A stretch of 64,000 nucleotides of DNA from Macrotrachela quadricornifera. Lineage: Eukaryota; Rotifera; Eurotatoria; Philodinida; Philodinidae. The notes under the pieces are model-generated. The model had not been told where the DNA came from, ran no database searches, and saw only the letters and a program-made list of their open reading frames with translations. Every line of letters begins with the position of its first letter. Within the stretch, counting starts at the first letter, position 1. The DNA is taken from positions 553,681-617,680 of the forward strand of contig JAJEKB010020480.1 of assembly GCA_022393335.1 (NCBI GenBank), in the 5' to 3' direction. Positions 47,552-60,206 of the stretch are shown in pieces. The translations under genes were made by a program, and so were the position numbers.

Positions 47552-50500
47552 AGTTATTATTATTCTACAATGAAAAAAAATTTTTGTTAAATTATATTTT
47601 TATTTTAAAATGATGATTTTTTCTTATCAATATTTATTCTCAGATGTAATATTAGATTCTTACTTTTTGTCTATAATTGAAATTAATTTACTAATAAAAA
47701 AATGTTACTCGATTAAACAATGATCATAAGTACTTTCCTTTTTGAAATGTATTAGATTTTAATTTTGTGAATTTTTACAATAATTTATATTTGTAATTTT
47801 ATTAAAATTATTTTAATATAGTCTACATTTAAGGAAATGATAAATAGAAAAATATTTATAATAGATTTTATCTATTATCTTTTAATTGGAATATTTGTTT
47901 TTTTTTAGTTTGTTATCTTATATTTCACTATGATCTCAGACCTATGATTAAGACATAATGGTGTATATCAATCGTTACCATATGAAGCAGATGGTTTATG
48001 TTGAGGTAATGATCTATTCTGTATGAATAATAATTGCGTTGTATATATTTGTTTCCATTAAATATCTAAAATAGAATAAAATATTTCTTTGGTAAATGTA
48101 TCAAAAACTCATGCCCTTAGATATACTAAACGTACAGAATAAATGAGTACAATATGTGTGTCAGAATACGTACTTTATTACGTGTCTGATGTTTTCTGTT
48201 CGGTTTATTCTGGCTTAATGGTTGTGTCGCGTACAGATGATAACCTTTTCCATTTATTTTCTTTTAATATAACTCACTATCCTTGACTGATAGCTGTTAT
48301 GAATGGTTAATCATCATTCTCTTAAACTCTCATGAGATAGTCGAAAAGAATTTTGTAATAACGTCTCATTTGTTTTATTGAATAGATATTATTCATGATA
48401 ATCAATTTTCCTGTTTTTTTTGTTATAAATAAGTAATCAAGCTAACAGGAATTAAATATATTAATAAATGATATAAAATTGAAATTTTATCTAAAAAATA
48501 AAATGTTATTTAATACTGCCACTATTTGTTAATGTTAAAAGCAATAGAATAACAAATAATGTACGTATAGGTTTTCTGCTTCGACGATATACATATATAC
48601 ATACATAGACAAATAGATTGGACTTTAAGTTATTTATAGTATGGATCGTATAGAGAATATATAGATGTCAATCCATCTTCGTCTTTCTTCCTTCCTTCTA
48701 AATACTAACACTAAGTTGAAAGAGATAATCAAATGCTATTTTTTTCTCTTTAGCGAATAGAATAATGATGATCGTTGTGCGTTATATATAATTAATTGAA
48801 TTTATACGTGAATTTTCATGAAAGACAACTAGAATGAATATAAATTTATATCTTAATATTCATCTTTCTTTTTTAATCTAACCTATACTGCTGTTAAATA
48901 ATTACCAAAGGACAAAAAAAAATATATACATATTATTGTGATTAGCACTAAAGATAAAAACATATTTTCTAATTGGTTCTTTGACAATCAATATGCACGA
49001 TATTAAATAGTGATATATACATTTTATCAATTATGCGTCTGTCTGTATATATAGAAAAAATAAACATTAACTAGGATAGTGACAATATGTTATTCTTTCA
49101 TTTTTGATTGATTTTGCCGCAAGATTTGTTTGACCTTTTCTAATACAACGAATTTTTAGTTTTTTTGTTTTGCATTTTCAAAAAACAAAATTATTATTAT
49201 ATGACTATTTATACAATAAAGAAAATTTGAGTTTAGATTAATATTAAAAAATTGTATAATCTAATCACATTCTATTTTCATTATAGAATTACATTAAATT
49301 CCTGTGGTTATCAGCAGGAATAAAACAATTACATTTTAATATAAATAATAAATTATTATTTTTAAATAATGACACCTTTACTGCTGAGAAAATTGGGAAT
49401 CTTTCTTGTGAAAGGCGATTATCTCCCTAGATCTATCACTGAATAGGAATTTCTACTATCATGATATTGTTTTTTTTTCGTTTTATAATAAAATTGCAAA
49501 AAATTACCATAAATATACAAAAATAATATAAGAAAGAATTCTATTCTTTTGTGGTGTTAAATTGATTTTTAAAATATTTTTAATCTCTAAAATTTATATG
49601 AATCTTTAGTATTCCTTACTGAATATTTATTTTTTATTTAATAGTCAAGAATATTCTTTTAAAATGACACAGTAAATGTTGATAGAAGTCTTCAATCTTC
49701 ATGTCGTTCTACTGACTGACAGCTACAAATTTAATTCTCGTATGATATGAATAGATAATCGACAAATTCTCAACTTTCAAGGTTTCTGTTTTTTACAGAA
49801 TTATTAAATCTTTTTGTAAATATTACTGACAAAAAAAAAACTAAATTAGTCTTTCAATTTAGATAAAATTGAATAGTTAAGATTAGAGACATGTAACAAC
49901 AACTCGCTAATAGGAAAGTATATACAATATACGACTGCTATTTATAATGATAATAAATACTTTAGAAGATACATATTATTTTGTTAAGATATATCTACCT
50001 TTTCTTCCAAAGATTTTCACCGATCCAGTGAATGTATTTTCTTAAATTATTCTAAAAATACAGTTTTTTTATGAATTGATCATTTAACGCTTAGCACGCA
50101 CATTGTTAATTTTTCTATACATAACTATTATCGTGATTGATTATGATTGTGATGTTTTATTCTCTTTTCTTATTTTATTTACTGATTGTAAATCTCATTT
50201 TTCATACTCTTTGATTCATCTTCTAAAAATACATGTGTAAACATAAGGTGAACAATAAAGGTAAGCGAATGTTAATAATTCTTCATATTATATTCAAACT
50301 TACTAAATATTGGATTGAATATATTTAGTTTTTCCTTTAATATTTATATTCTCTTGATGGAAAGAACAATAATTCCGAGAGAGTTATGAAGAGAAAAGAA
50401 AACGGTATTCGTATATTTGTTATTGGACGCGTATCGTGTCAAAATCAGTCACTGATGTATATAATTCACTTATGATTTTATGTCAAATAGTTTATTTTCA

Positions 50501-52787
50501 ACGATTAGATCAAAAAAACACTTTCGATCAACTATCATTTTCTTCCTATTCAACTGCTATAGTATTTCATCTGACGATTTGTTTAATGTAATTATGATAC
50601 AAAACGATATAAAATAAGAAAATAATAGATGCTGATAAATATGTTTTCATCCTTCGTAAAATTGTCTACTTTGTATTTTGTATTCAATATATTTATCAAG
50701 TGATTAAAAATCATAATGAAAATAAATATATTTTATTAGTGAAAGAAAATTCTAAATTAGCAGTCTATTATATTAGTTTTAATGAATAACATGCATCACT
50801 CATGAGTTCAATTTAGGAATAATTTTTATCTAAAATTATCATATCATCTATGTATCTTTTATTAGATTAGCTATTCATTCATGTTGATCCGATCGGTTTC
50901 ATGTTATATTTTTTTGCGTTAATATTCTGTTCTCTATATTGAAGAATGTCTGATTGATTCATTCTTATTACTCAATAATAGTGTTTGTCATTGAACAAAG
51001 AACAATGATGATGGTTTAGAAAAAAGAATATATATATATATTCGATTCATTTAAAGAATGACATGTGTGTTATACAAATCTATTGTGTCTATATGTAATC
51101 TAACCAAGGACACACTTTCACGCAATAAAAATAAAGTGCCTTTCAATATTTAATATCAGACATTTTTCGAAATCTTTCTGCACGCAAACTGTTTACAAAA
51201 TCAATTCTAGATTACTTATGCGATTTACTAATATATTTCATGTCCACATCTAATTTAATATGTCTCGAGAAAAATAAATGACATGTTATAAAAACATACG
51301 ATGTAGTCCTTGGTAAAGAAAGCATGCCATCTTCTAATAGACATTTTTAAATGTTCTTTTTCTTTCGCTTTGGCTCACAATTCTTTTCATATTCTTCCTT
51401 TTTAATTATAATATCAGTATTGATATGACATCACTTCAAGACCTTTTGTGAATCAGAGAATAAATAAAGTGTAGCGGCAATAAACGGCATAATCATTTCT
51501 TCCAATATCATTGAAACAACATCGAGGATTAGATCAAATATTATCATAGATGTATTGATACACATATTAGGTATCATTACATATTATATATGATATAAAC
51601 ATAAGATCTAATCATTAATGTTTCTTTATTTAGATTAAAAAAAATAATTATCATTTTAATCAGAATGTTTTTTTCTTGAATTATAATGATTTCTAAGAAT
51701 TCTTACTGTATCCATCTTCCACACTTTACATATAAATGATTCCTTAAAAGTCAACTGAAAAATGTGAGAGAAAACAAAAATAAAAATGCGATTTAATCGT
51801 TAGAAAAAGAATTAATACGATTTTTTTTAATATTGAATATTACAAATTACTCTTGAGAAAAACTTACTTCGCAGATGATAATTGATCGTAAAGGTTTCCA
51901 ATAGTAATGGATCAGTTTTAAGAAAAATCTGACTAGCGAAGAATATGTTTTAGTATATGAATTAATATTAACATTCTACCAGAGATGAAATATAAGTACA
52001 AAGAAAAAAAAATGATAATGTGTCATTTTCTTCATTTAGCAACTATCAATGATAAACAAATAAGCATTACATAGCATTTGTAACACAAATTGTCTCTATA
52101 ACCTTGAATCGCAATTGTACTAGCTTATACTAAATTGAATATGTATATGATGATGAATTAATCGAGAATAAAGATCATAACAAATAGTTTTCTGTTCAAC
52201 TCTTTTAGTTATACTATATCGGATATTATTCGTCATCATTATTACTGATTAAAATCTGGATTAGTAAAATTATAAAATACTTATTTTTCTATCGTTTTTT
52301 CAACACATCGTATTATTTTTCTGTATTACTGTTAAATTAGATTTAAAAAAAAAACATACAACATGTTTTTTTTCCTTTAGTTTATTTTGCTTTCATACTT
52401 AAATAATATTCATTTAATCAAAAATAATTATTATAACTCATCAAAACATAAACATTTATCGCTATTATTTATGATTGATTATCACCATCATCTTTATTAT
52501 GATTTTAAGATATTTTAACACTATTTCAACATTTTTATCTCTGTCTGAGAATATGCGAAAGGATAATAGCTTAATAATGACCGTTATTGACAATGAAAAT
52601 ATATTCGTATTAGATATAATAAGTAAATGACACTTCCTAATTATTTAAAAATTGATGATAATCTCTTATTAACCAAAGGTTTTAATCTTATTTGCATTAT
52701 CTCAAGGTTCTAACTGTCAACAATATCCATAGATATTTTAGGAAACAGTTAGCAGTGGACAAAACTTCGATCGGTAAGAGAAATGAG
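47552..52787. other. Large gene-poor AT-rich region
   Basis: I found no gene, RNA gene or transposon in these 5 kb on either strand. There are only very short open frames, poly-A/T runs and TA dinucleotide tracts. It probably includes the promoter of the minus-strand membrane-protein gene near 47.6 kb. Confidence 0.4.
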
Positions 52788-52983
52788 TATTTTAAGCGGA
52801 AAAATGACTCTCAGGTCAAACATAAATGTATGAAACCGTCTCTTTAAATATGTGTATATCTATGCATATAGAGAAATTCTAGGAAAATGAAAGTAAAGCG
52901 GGAAAATGTTTTACAACACGTGAAAAATGATTTCCACTAATAGGAAAAATGATAGGTGAGAGAAAAAAATGTCTCATTATACA

Positions 52984-53019
<36 letters not shown>

Positions 53020-53320
53020 CAGAACTAAAAGAAAAATATTTTACCACAAAGGAAAAATGATTTCCACTAATAAGAAAAATGATAGGTGAGAGAGAAAAAG
53101 GTCTCTTTATATATTTATATACATATATACATACAGAACTAACGGGAAAAATGAAAATATAGAAGAAAAATGATTTTCACTAATTGGAAAAGTGATAGCT
53201 GAGAGAGGAAAATAGTTTTCACTAGTAAAATAAATGGTAAACGAAAAAGAAAGATCTTTCTATATAAGTGCATAATTACATACCACAACAACGGAAAAAT
53301 GATATTCACTGCTGGAAAAA
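52788..53320. repeat. Diverged tandem repeats of ~120 bp with a (TA)n tract
   Basis: Repeated 'ggaaaaatgatttccactaa', 'aaaatgataggtgagagag', 'gtctc-ttatatatt' and 'atacatacagaacta' blocks recur about 125 bases apart (near 52920, 53050, 53170, more weakly before and after). A perfect TA tract lies at about 52989-53014. A short minus-strand frame (53139-53372) is a shadow of the array. Confidence 0.55.
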
Positions 53321-55270
53321 ATAATTTATGGAAAAGAAAAATATTTCTGATACAAGTATTCATGATAAACAAACTACAACGCTAAATAATTATTTGCTTT
53401 TATGCCGATAATATAACTTAATATCGATGTGTGTGATAAAATGTATCAATTGAACTAAAATAATCTTTGACTTCTATAAAACATTCTTTATTCTTTATGT
53501 TCTTTCTTTTCACTATACCTTGGTGGTTATTGTTTACTCGTTCTCTAACGTTCTCATCTTTTCTAATCCGATCTATATATATGTAGTCTTCTATTCTATA
53601 GAGATATAAACAAAAGGTTCAGCATCGGCACTTTTGAGCTAACAACGATGCGTCACGTTCTTTTAAATCCTTTGAGCAACTTTCATTCTGTTTTCGTTTT
53701 TCTACCATCAATAATATAATTTCCACTGCGTTAATGCATCTCTGGCTACTATTTGAATCACAACTTCAACTTCAGCGATCCAATGAAAAGTTATTCTAAA
53801 CAATATTCGTCATCATACTATCGGAGAATCAACAGATAAATACAACTATCAAAACAACATACATATATGCAAAGACTCTTTTCGTTTTTCGTTAACATAA
53901 TGTCCCTCGTTCATTTCTTTTTCCGAAAGCGTTTCGATTTTTCCACTTGTAGGATATACTGATGCATAACTAAACAAACTATTTATGTGCGTGAAAGAAA
54001 GAATTATCCTTACGACACCTATCAACATACGTCCATTTTTCAAAATGTTACGCCCAAATTTATCTTCATTCTTCCCACTCACGCTAAATACAACTCACTG
54101 GAAAAATCATTTATATAAAGAGAACTGAAACATATTTTATTCGTACGCTCAAATAAAAAACTATTACTTCAAGCGGATCTTTCTATAGATGCTTACATTT
54201 ATCTGGCGATTTTTCATTTTTTCGTTGTTACGGTGTGTAAAACACCCTACAGATTGAAGATTTTTTCCATACGAAAAGACATTATTCAAAATAATTTTTC
54301 CTATGAAGAATATCATTGTTTCTATTGATTCTCAGTTTTCTGCTAGGGAAAAGAATACATCTGTATATTTACATGTAATTCTGAATCATTTTCCCGTTTT
54401 TGTAAGCCATTTATTATATGATAATTTATAGACTTGTTGAAGGAATAAATTGTGATTACAACAATATTTTGTCATTAGAAGCAAAAATTCATTTTTGACC
54501 GGAGAGTCTTTTTTCCGATTGAAATAATCTTTTTTTATCATCGATGAAAAAGTTGTCTTACCCTCATAATTCTAAATATTTTCAATGGATAACTGCTCGA
54601 AAAAAAAATTAAACAACTTTCCAAGTATTTAATTTTGTCGAAAAAAATAATTTTCTTTAATAGCTCAAGTTGTCAACATCGCACAGTATTGGATTTTAAT
54701 GTCCTCCATTAGTACTTGATTGATCGAAAAATAATTCGCTAATGTCGCATGCGAAGTGTTATATTAGCATTAGAAACAATTTTAATTATATTTTCCGTTG
54801 ATTTTTATTCTGTTGATCAATATATTTTTTTTCTTAACTCAACCATTGTCATGTAAAATTATTGGATTTTGGAAAAAACTCGATCTCTCGGCGAGAATAA
54901 TCTCTAATCAAAATAAACTATATATTACTCGATTTTCTTTAATCCTGATGCTATTATAATGCTTTGCATTTGATATTAGCTAATTATTTTTCAATCAATC
55001 GATTAAGTATCAAATGATTAAAAAAATATTTGTTCTATTCTTGAAATTAAAATGAATATTTATACAATGTCAACAGTTTAAATTGTTGAGGTTTTTTTCC
55101 GATAGAATTAGATACTAAAAGTCTATTTATTTTTAATAGTTGGTTTAAATTTGAATCTTAGATATTAGATCACAAACAATTTTTATATAGATTAAAGTTC
55201 GTAGTAAATCAAGTATTTATTTAGCAATCCTGATGTAAAATAATATTCTTATCATACAATAACTGTAATT
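53321..55270. other. Gene-poor stretch
   Basis: No supported gene. A 77-codon minus-strand frame at 53849-54082 lacks any recognised feature. Confidence 0.35.
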
Positions 55271-55476
55271 ACCTTTGTTATACGATGCATTATTCTTGTT
55301 AATGATTTATCATCAGCTAGAAGCGAATCAATAACTTATCATGTGATTATAGTATTAACAGAAGTAGAAGTATCATTTATCATTTTTATTGGAAATTTTC
55401 CTCATGTTGTTTTTCGTTACATTAAACCAATTTTGTTCAAATCTGATCGTGAAAAAGTCGGGTATTGTTCATAATC
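55271..55476 (+). pseudogene. Fragment homologous to the four-TM protein family
   Basis: A 66-codon open stretch reads FVIRCIILVNDLSSARSES, then a hydrophobic helix (IIVLTEVEVSFIIFIGNF) and FRYIKPILF, ending at a TAA at 55474-55476. It aligns with the N-terminal part of the partial gene at 63775-64000 (FVIRFIVLCTDLSSAKND ... ITFIGNILYIFLRYLGP) and more distantly with the intact gene at 56636-57907. There is no start and no downstream continuation, so it is a relic of a tandem family. Confidence 0.55.
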
Positions 55477-55484
55477 ATTAGCTT

Positions 55485-55800
55485 GAAGTTTATTACCATT
55501 AATATATGTCATTGTGAATGTAATTGAGAATATTCTTAACTTGATTTAGTATTTTGATTCTATTTGAAATAATACGATGCATAGCATTTATGTAACAAAT
55601 ATATACTGGATTAGTTGGTTTAGGTTATTCGATTCTATCTGTATGTATACTAACCTCATACAATTTTTCTGTTAGTTGTTGAATAACTTCATTATCATCG
55701 ATCATGCGTTGATTAATGATCCAATACTCATGAGATGAAAAAACAGATATATGATTGACATCACATACTGATGAAAAACGATCAACAAATCAGTCATTGA
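55485..55800 (-). pseudogene. Unrecognised coding relic
   Basis: The minus strand reads FVDRFSSVCDVNHISVF, SSHEYWIINQRMIDDNEVI, QQLTEKLYEVSIHTDRIE, then a stop, then PKPTNPVYICYINAMHRI and ISNRIKILNQVKNIL. The amino-acid composition looks genuinely protein-like over about 100 codons with one in-frame stop, but I cannot name the family. Confidence 0.35.
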
Positions 55801-56635
55801 CAAAAATCTTGATGTGATAAAGAAGAAAATTATTTGTCATGAAACTTTTATCATATGATTATGTGTTAGTCTAGAAATACATGTTATTCATGAGAATAAA
55901 TAACAAAATAACCAAATTGTTGGATGAATCAGTAGACATAAATATTTTTTTTAACATTACTCAATTGTTAAACTAGATTTAGATGAAATAAAATATGTTC
56001 AATTGAGAAAAAGCTACAGTAATAGTGTTATATAATGTGTTTATAATTTGAAACAATTTCAATCTTGCATTATTGCTATTGATCGAGATCGAAATAAACA
56101 TATATTAAAATAGATAAATAATAAAATTTTATCATCAGTTAGAAAAAATTGTCTTTTCGAAATAAATATTAATTAAATATAAAAATTCTTTAGAATTTAA
56201 TTAAAAATTATAGAAAGATAGTACGCAATGTTATTGCATTATAAAGTATATTCATGTTGAATACAAACAAAATAAATTTTCTATATTTTTATAATTTTAT
56301 TCATGAAAGACGTACAGGTAAATAAGAATTGTTACTGTTGAATGTTAAAACTATAAGTTAGAAATTTTTGAAGAGTGATGTTTTTATTTTAAGTGGCAAC
56401 ATAAATGTGTTATTAAAAATAAAAATAAAAATGGAATGTCGGTTTTTTCTTTTCTTTTTCTCAGAAAAAAAATAATTAAATAAAACATTTCTAGGTTTTC
56501 ACATGCCTTTTTTCAAATGACTACTGTTTCTTTGATTAGATTAAAATAGATCAAATAAAAAAAAAAACGTTAATTATGATTGATAAATGAAAAAGAAAAA
56601 AAGAAGAGGAGATTTTTATTATACATTCAATCAAA
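55801..56635. other. Gene-poor stretch
   Basis: AT-rich, with no supported gene. It lies just beyond the 3' end of the four-TM gene. Confidence 0.35.
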
Positions 56636-57907
56636 CTAAAGACAAGGTTGATAAAATGATTTATCAAGTATATCATTAACATGAGCATTAGAATTAATTA
56701 CTATAATCCATTTTTCAATTTGATCTGGCATTCGAAGATATAATTGTCGTGTATCTTTTACATAAACTGTGTCATGTGTTCCATCTCCATATCCAAAATA
56801 CTCATTAAGATTAAGATTATTATTATTATCAACAATCTTTATTCGTCTTAAATTGAGTCTAGCACATATAATCGCATTTTTAGTTACATTATCTGTTGTT
56901 TTACATGAACGTGTAAAAACAATAGTTTGTTTAAGATGTAAATAATCTTTATATGGTGTATTAGTATTGTCTCCATAAGGAAAACCATTTTCAGCGATAT
57001 TTAAAGCTTGTTTTTTATCGGTTAGATAAAATGCAATAAATGATTTTTTCTCATCATCTGTTAATAAATTAAAATCAATATCGTGTTCAGATTCAAGTGA
57101 ATGATAAAATAAATAATGATGAAGACTTTGAGATTTACAATCAACTCCTCTTTGACATCTTGAATCTTTAAATCTTGCAACATTTTCTTCATTTAATAAT
57201 GAATAATGAATAAAACGAAGATGTCGTCGATGAGTTCTTTCTATTAATTTATCAGTATCAGAGTTAAAATCTGTAATTTTATGACCGATATTTCTTGCCT
57301 CAGTAGGATTATAATTCCATAAACGAAAAAAGTGAACAAATTCAACAACAATAATCCATATAGATGATACTAAAGCAAAAGCAGAAATAACAGTATAAGC
57401 AGTACATTGTGATTGAAAACGAGCAGAACAAGCAGCACCAATTATAAAACAAATAAATTTTAAAATGAAAGAAATAATAATTATTATAATACGTATAAGT
57501 AAAATTATTTGTGGATGATCATTATGACAGTTGAGTCGAATACATGTCATTGTTGCAAAATGCCATAAACATTCTAATGATTGTTCTGCATGTATTAATC
57601 CATTAATACAATGACGCATAACAACATAAATAATGTTGCATATTATTATTGGAACCGATCCAATTAAATCAAATAATAAAATAGGCACAACAAAACCCAT
57701 TGTATCAGAGATACGATGGGATATATCATTACTTATAAGACCTAATCGAATAATAAAAAATATAATATCAACTACGTATAAAAACACCATAGTTTTATAT
57801 CGCGTCTTGTCATTATAACAATTTATTGGACGACGACAATTACAACACATTTTTTTACGAAAGAGTTTTCTTTTTCGAGATGTAAATACTTTGATTGTCT
57901 CTTTCAA
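56636..57907 (-). CDS. Four-TM protein with a possible PARP/ART-like C-terminal domain
   Basis: A single-exon frame of 423 residues (ATG 57907; a second Met at MCCNCRRPIN is possible). A cytosolic Cys-rich start (CCNCRRPINC) is followed by four hydrophobic segments at about 40-60, 71-98, 132-160 and 170-196. The soluble C-terminal part of about 220 residues has the order of a PARP/ART fold: IAFYLTDKKQALNIAENGF (donor-loop helix), IVFTRSC, AIICARLNLRRIKIVD (central strand), and a terminal GDGTHDTVYVKDTRQLYLRM-PDQI. The last resembles the 'YD-x-V...EYVVYNPDQ' ending of PARP and Gig2-like domains. At the position of the catalytic Glu there appears to be Gln, so it may be inactive or binding-only. 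The PARP link rests on remembered motifs and is tentative; the four TMs are clear. Relatives lie at 55.3 kb and at the right edge. Confidence 0.72.
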   Translation of the reverse strand: MKETIKVFTSRKRKLFRKKMCCNCRRPINCYNDKTRYKTMVFLYVVDIIFFIIRLGLISNDISHRISDTMGFVVPILLFDLIGSVPIIICNIIYVVMRHCINGLIHAEQSLECLWHFATMTCIRLNCHNDHPQIILLIRIIIIIISFILKFICFIIGAACSARFQSQCTAYTVISAFALVSSIWIIVVEFVHFFRLWNYNPTEARNIGHKITDFNSDTDKLIERTHRRHLRFIHYSLLNEENVARFKDSRCQRGVDCKSQSLHHYLFYHSLESEHDIDFNLLTDDEKKSFIAFYLTDKKQALNIAENGFPYGDNTNTPYKDYLHLKQTIVFTRSCKTTDNVTKNAIICARLNLRRIKIVDNNNNLNLNEYFGYGDGTHDTVYVKDTRQLYLRMPDQIEKWIIVINSNAHVNDILDKSFYQPCL

Positions 57908-58660
57908 TATGATGTATGACTATTGCTTTTTTTTTTTATTGTTGCCGTTGATAAGCAGAGAGCAAAATACGTTTGAGGTTTTTTCCAACTTCCAGTAAAA
58001 AAAGAATTGCTTTTCTTTTTCTTCCTAGTGGCATCGAGCAAATAAAAAGAACAACTTTTCAGTCATAGTTATTCTTTAACAAAACATGTTTTATTGGAAA
58101 AAGTCGAAATTTTAACATTATTCTTGTCACTGTATGTAGACGATCTTATTATGTTTTTAAAGGTACGATTGTTTTCATCATGTAGACAAGAAAAATTCTT
58201 TGTCAAATGTAAAACAACATGCACAATTATATACATCGGTTATAGTCGTGAATGTGATAGGAAGAACGATGCAGTTACGCTTTGTTTTTATAAATTCTTA
58301 GAAGATCAAAATTTCAACATGACTGAATGTTCTCCATTAATCCTTATAAAAAGCCTACTTCCTATAAAAGATTATTGTACTTCGTAACACTTAGTGGTAT
58401 GCATTTACATTGAAATGTACTGACCAGCATGATAGCATAGTGTTTAGAAGAACGACATAATGTTTAGCTCTGAGGCGTATGTCAATTTATTGAAAACTTC
58501 GTTTGAATGAAAATATATACTACTAATCACGACGAAGTGCACCAACCTTTCATAGATTTCGAGTTCTTGGAGAAGCTAATGAGAGAACCTGGAACCTGAA
58601 TCTGAAGTCTCGTATGACTTTTAGTTTGGGTTATAAATTCTTTCAACTGAAATTTATGTT
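57908..58660. other. Intergenic stretch
   Basis: Contains the upstream region of the minus-strand four-TM gene. A 97-codon plus-strand frame at 58094-58387 shows no domain, signal peptide or splice context and is not accepted. Confidence 0.35.
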
Positions 58661-58663
58661 ATC

Positions 58664-59490
58664 CATCTATATATATAAAGAAGAATGTCTGTCTGTTTGT
58701 TTGTTTGTTTGTTTGTTTGTTCGCTATGCATTCACTCCCTATAAAAGCTACGACCACCAAACTTTCCATGGTGCCTCCCGAGGCCTAGAGAAAGGTCATA
58801 GCGGGGTCACCAACCGAGGGTGTGAGTTTGGATGTGTGGGTGGAATCTCACCTAGATAGTAGTGTCTTAACTAACACTACGAAACTTTCCGCGGTGGTTT
58901 TATAGAGTGCTGTGACGATTAATAGGAGTAGTATGATAGTGTTCGGGTGAAATTTCACCCAAATTATATGACAATAAAATTTGCACGAATTTTTCATAAA
59001 TTTAGGGATTTTTGTTATGATGCTAAGATGAATCATTTTGTATCGATTGTTCTTTGGTTTAAATATGAAAATCGAATGCTTCTAATAGGTTATAAGAGAA
59101 AGAAATGTATACAAGCGTTTCCTTGATTCACAACGATGGCGTATCTATATATTTAAGGAAGAACATTTGTCTGTTCGCTATGCGTTCAGTCCGTGCAATA
59201 GCTAGCGTCACAAAAGTTTCCACACTACTTCCTTAGCTTCTCAGGAAAGTCATCGTGAGATTGGAACCACCAAACGGGGTGCGTGGAAGGGGCTGAGTGA
59301 AATTTCATCGCGATCAATACAGATCGAGATTCTTATGAGCCTGTTCGCTATGTATTTAGTCATCGTGAGAGATAGCGTCACGGAACTATCCGCATCAGTT
59401 CCTTGAGTGCTAAGGAAAGTCAGCTGAGTGATTGGCGGTGAGAAAGGGAGGCGTGCGTGAAACTTCATCCAAGTTGTAAGAGACCGTGAT
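58664..59490 (+). repeat. Dispersed repeat family, about three copies in tandem
   Basis: Copies start near 58666, 59144 and 59330. The first two open with 'ctatatatataaagaag' (or a close variant) followed by 'gtctgttcgctatgc'. They then share segments such as 'ttcact-c', 'agcta-g--caccaaactttcc', 'aggaaagtcat' and 'tgaaatttcatc'. Copy 1 has an expanded (TTTG)n tract (58699-58722). A further start motif lies at 21311-21342. I recall similar 'TATATATAAA-GAATGTCTGTCTG' motifs in animal repeat families, class unresolved. Frames across it are shadows. Confidence 0.6.
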
Positions 59491-59585
59491 TTTAGTCACT
59501 TTCTAACCAAATGACGCAGTTCAATGTAAATTTGAGAGTGATCGTGTCCAGAGTGGATGCGAGTTAGCATGTCAGCTTGAGCCCG

Positions 59586-60206
59586 ATGAGAAGAGTCCTG
59601 TTGAAGATGCCTGATGCACGGTGGGAAATGGTCTGTGAAAGATACCCCAAGTACGGCGGGAAAAGCTTTGTGAAAGATGCTCGACGCACGGCGGGAAAAG
59701 CTCTGTAAAAGATGCTCCACGCACGGTGGGAAAAGCTCTGAAAAATACCCCCCCACGCACAGAAGGATAAGCTCTGAAAAATTTCTCAAGCACGGCGGAA
59801 AAAGCTTTGCGAAAGATATTCCACGCACGGCGGGAAAAGCTGTGTGAAAGACACCCCACATATGGTGGAAAAAGTTCTGCAAAAGATACCCATGTACGGT
59901 GGGAAAAGCTCTGTGAAACATATCCCATACACGGCGGGAAAGCTCTGTAGCAGAGGTTCCAGGTACAGTGAAAAAAGTCCTGTGAAAGAGGTATCACGTA
60001 CGGTGAGAAGAGTCCAATGGCGAACTCCTAACGCATAGCAGGAACAATCCTGTTAAAGATGCGTGACGCATGTCGGTAAAAGTCCGGTCCAAGAGATTTC
60101 AGATGTGACGCGAAAATTTCTGTTGCAGATGGTTCACCCACAGGGGAAACAGTCCTATAAAAGACGTGTTACGTACAGCAGAAACAGTCGCACTGAAGAT
60201 GCAAAA
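59586..60206. repeat. 35-bp minisatellite, about 17-18 copies
   Basis: A GC-rich array with unit core 'acggcgggaaaagctctgtg' followed by 'aaagatgc-ccacgc'. Units are clearest at 59645-59900 and decay towards both ends. Because 35 is not a multiple of three, each frame cycles through all phases every three units, producing two overlapping 141-codon minus-strand frames of 'FPP' and 'FSRR' text that are repeat artefacts, not genes. Confidence 0.85.

Noticed and set aside
59496..59997. Two overlapping 141-codon minus-strand ORFs
   Set aside because: They read through the 35-bp minisatellite in different phases; the period makes such frames inevitable.
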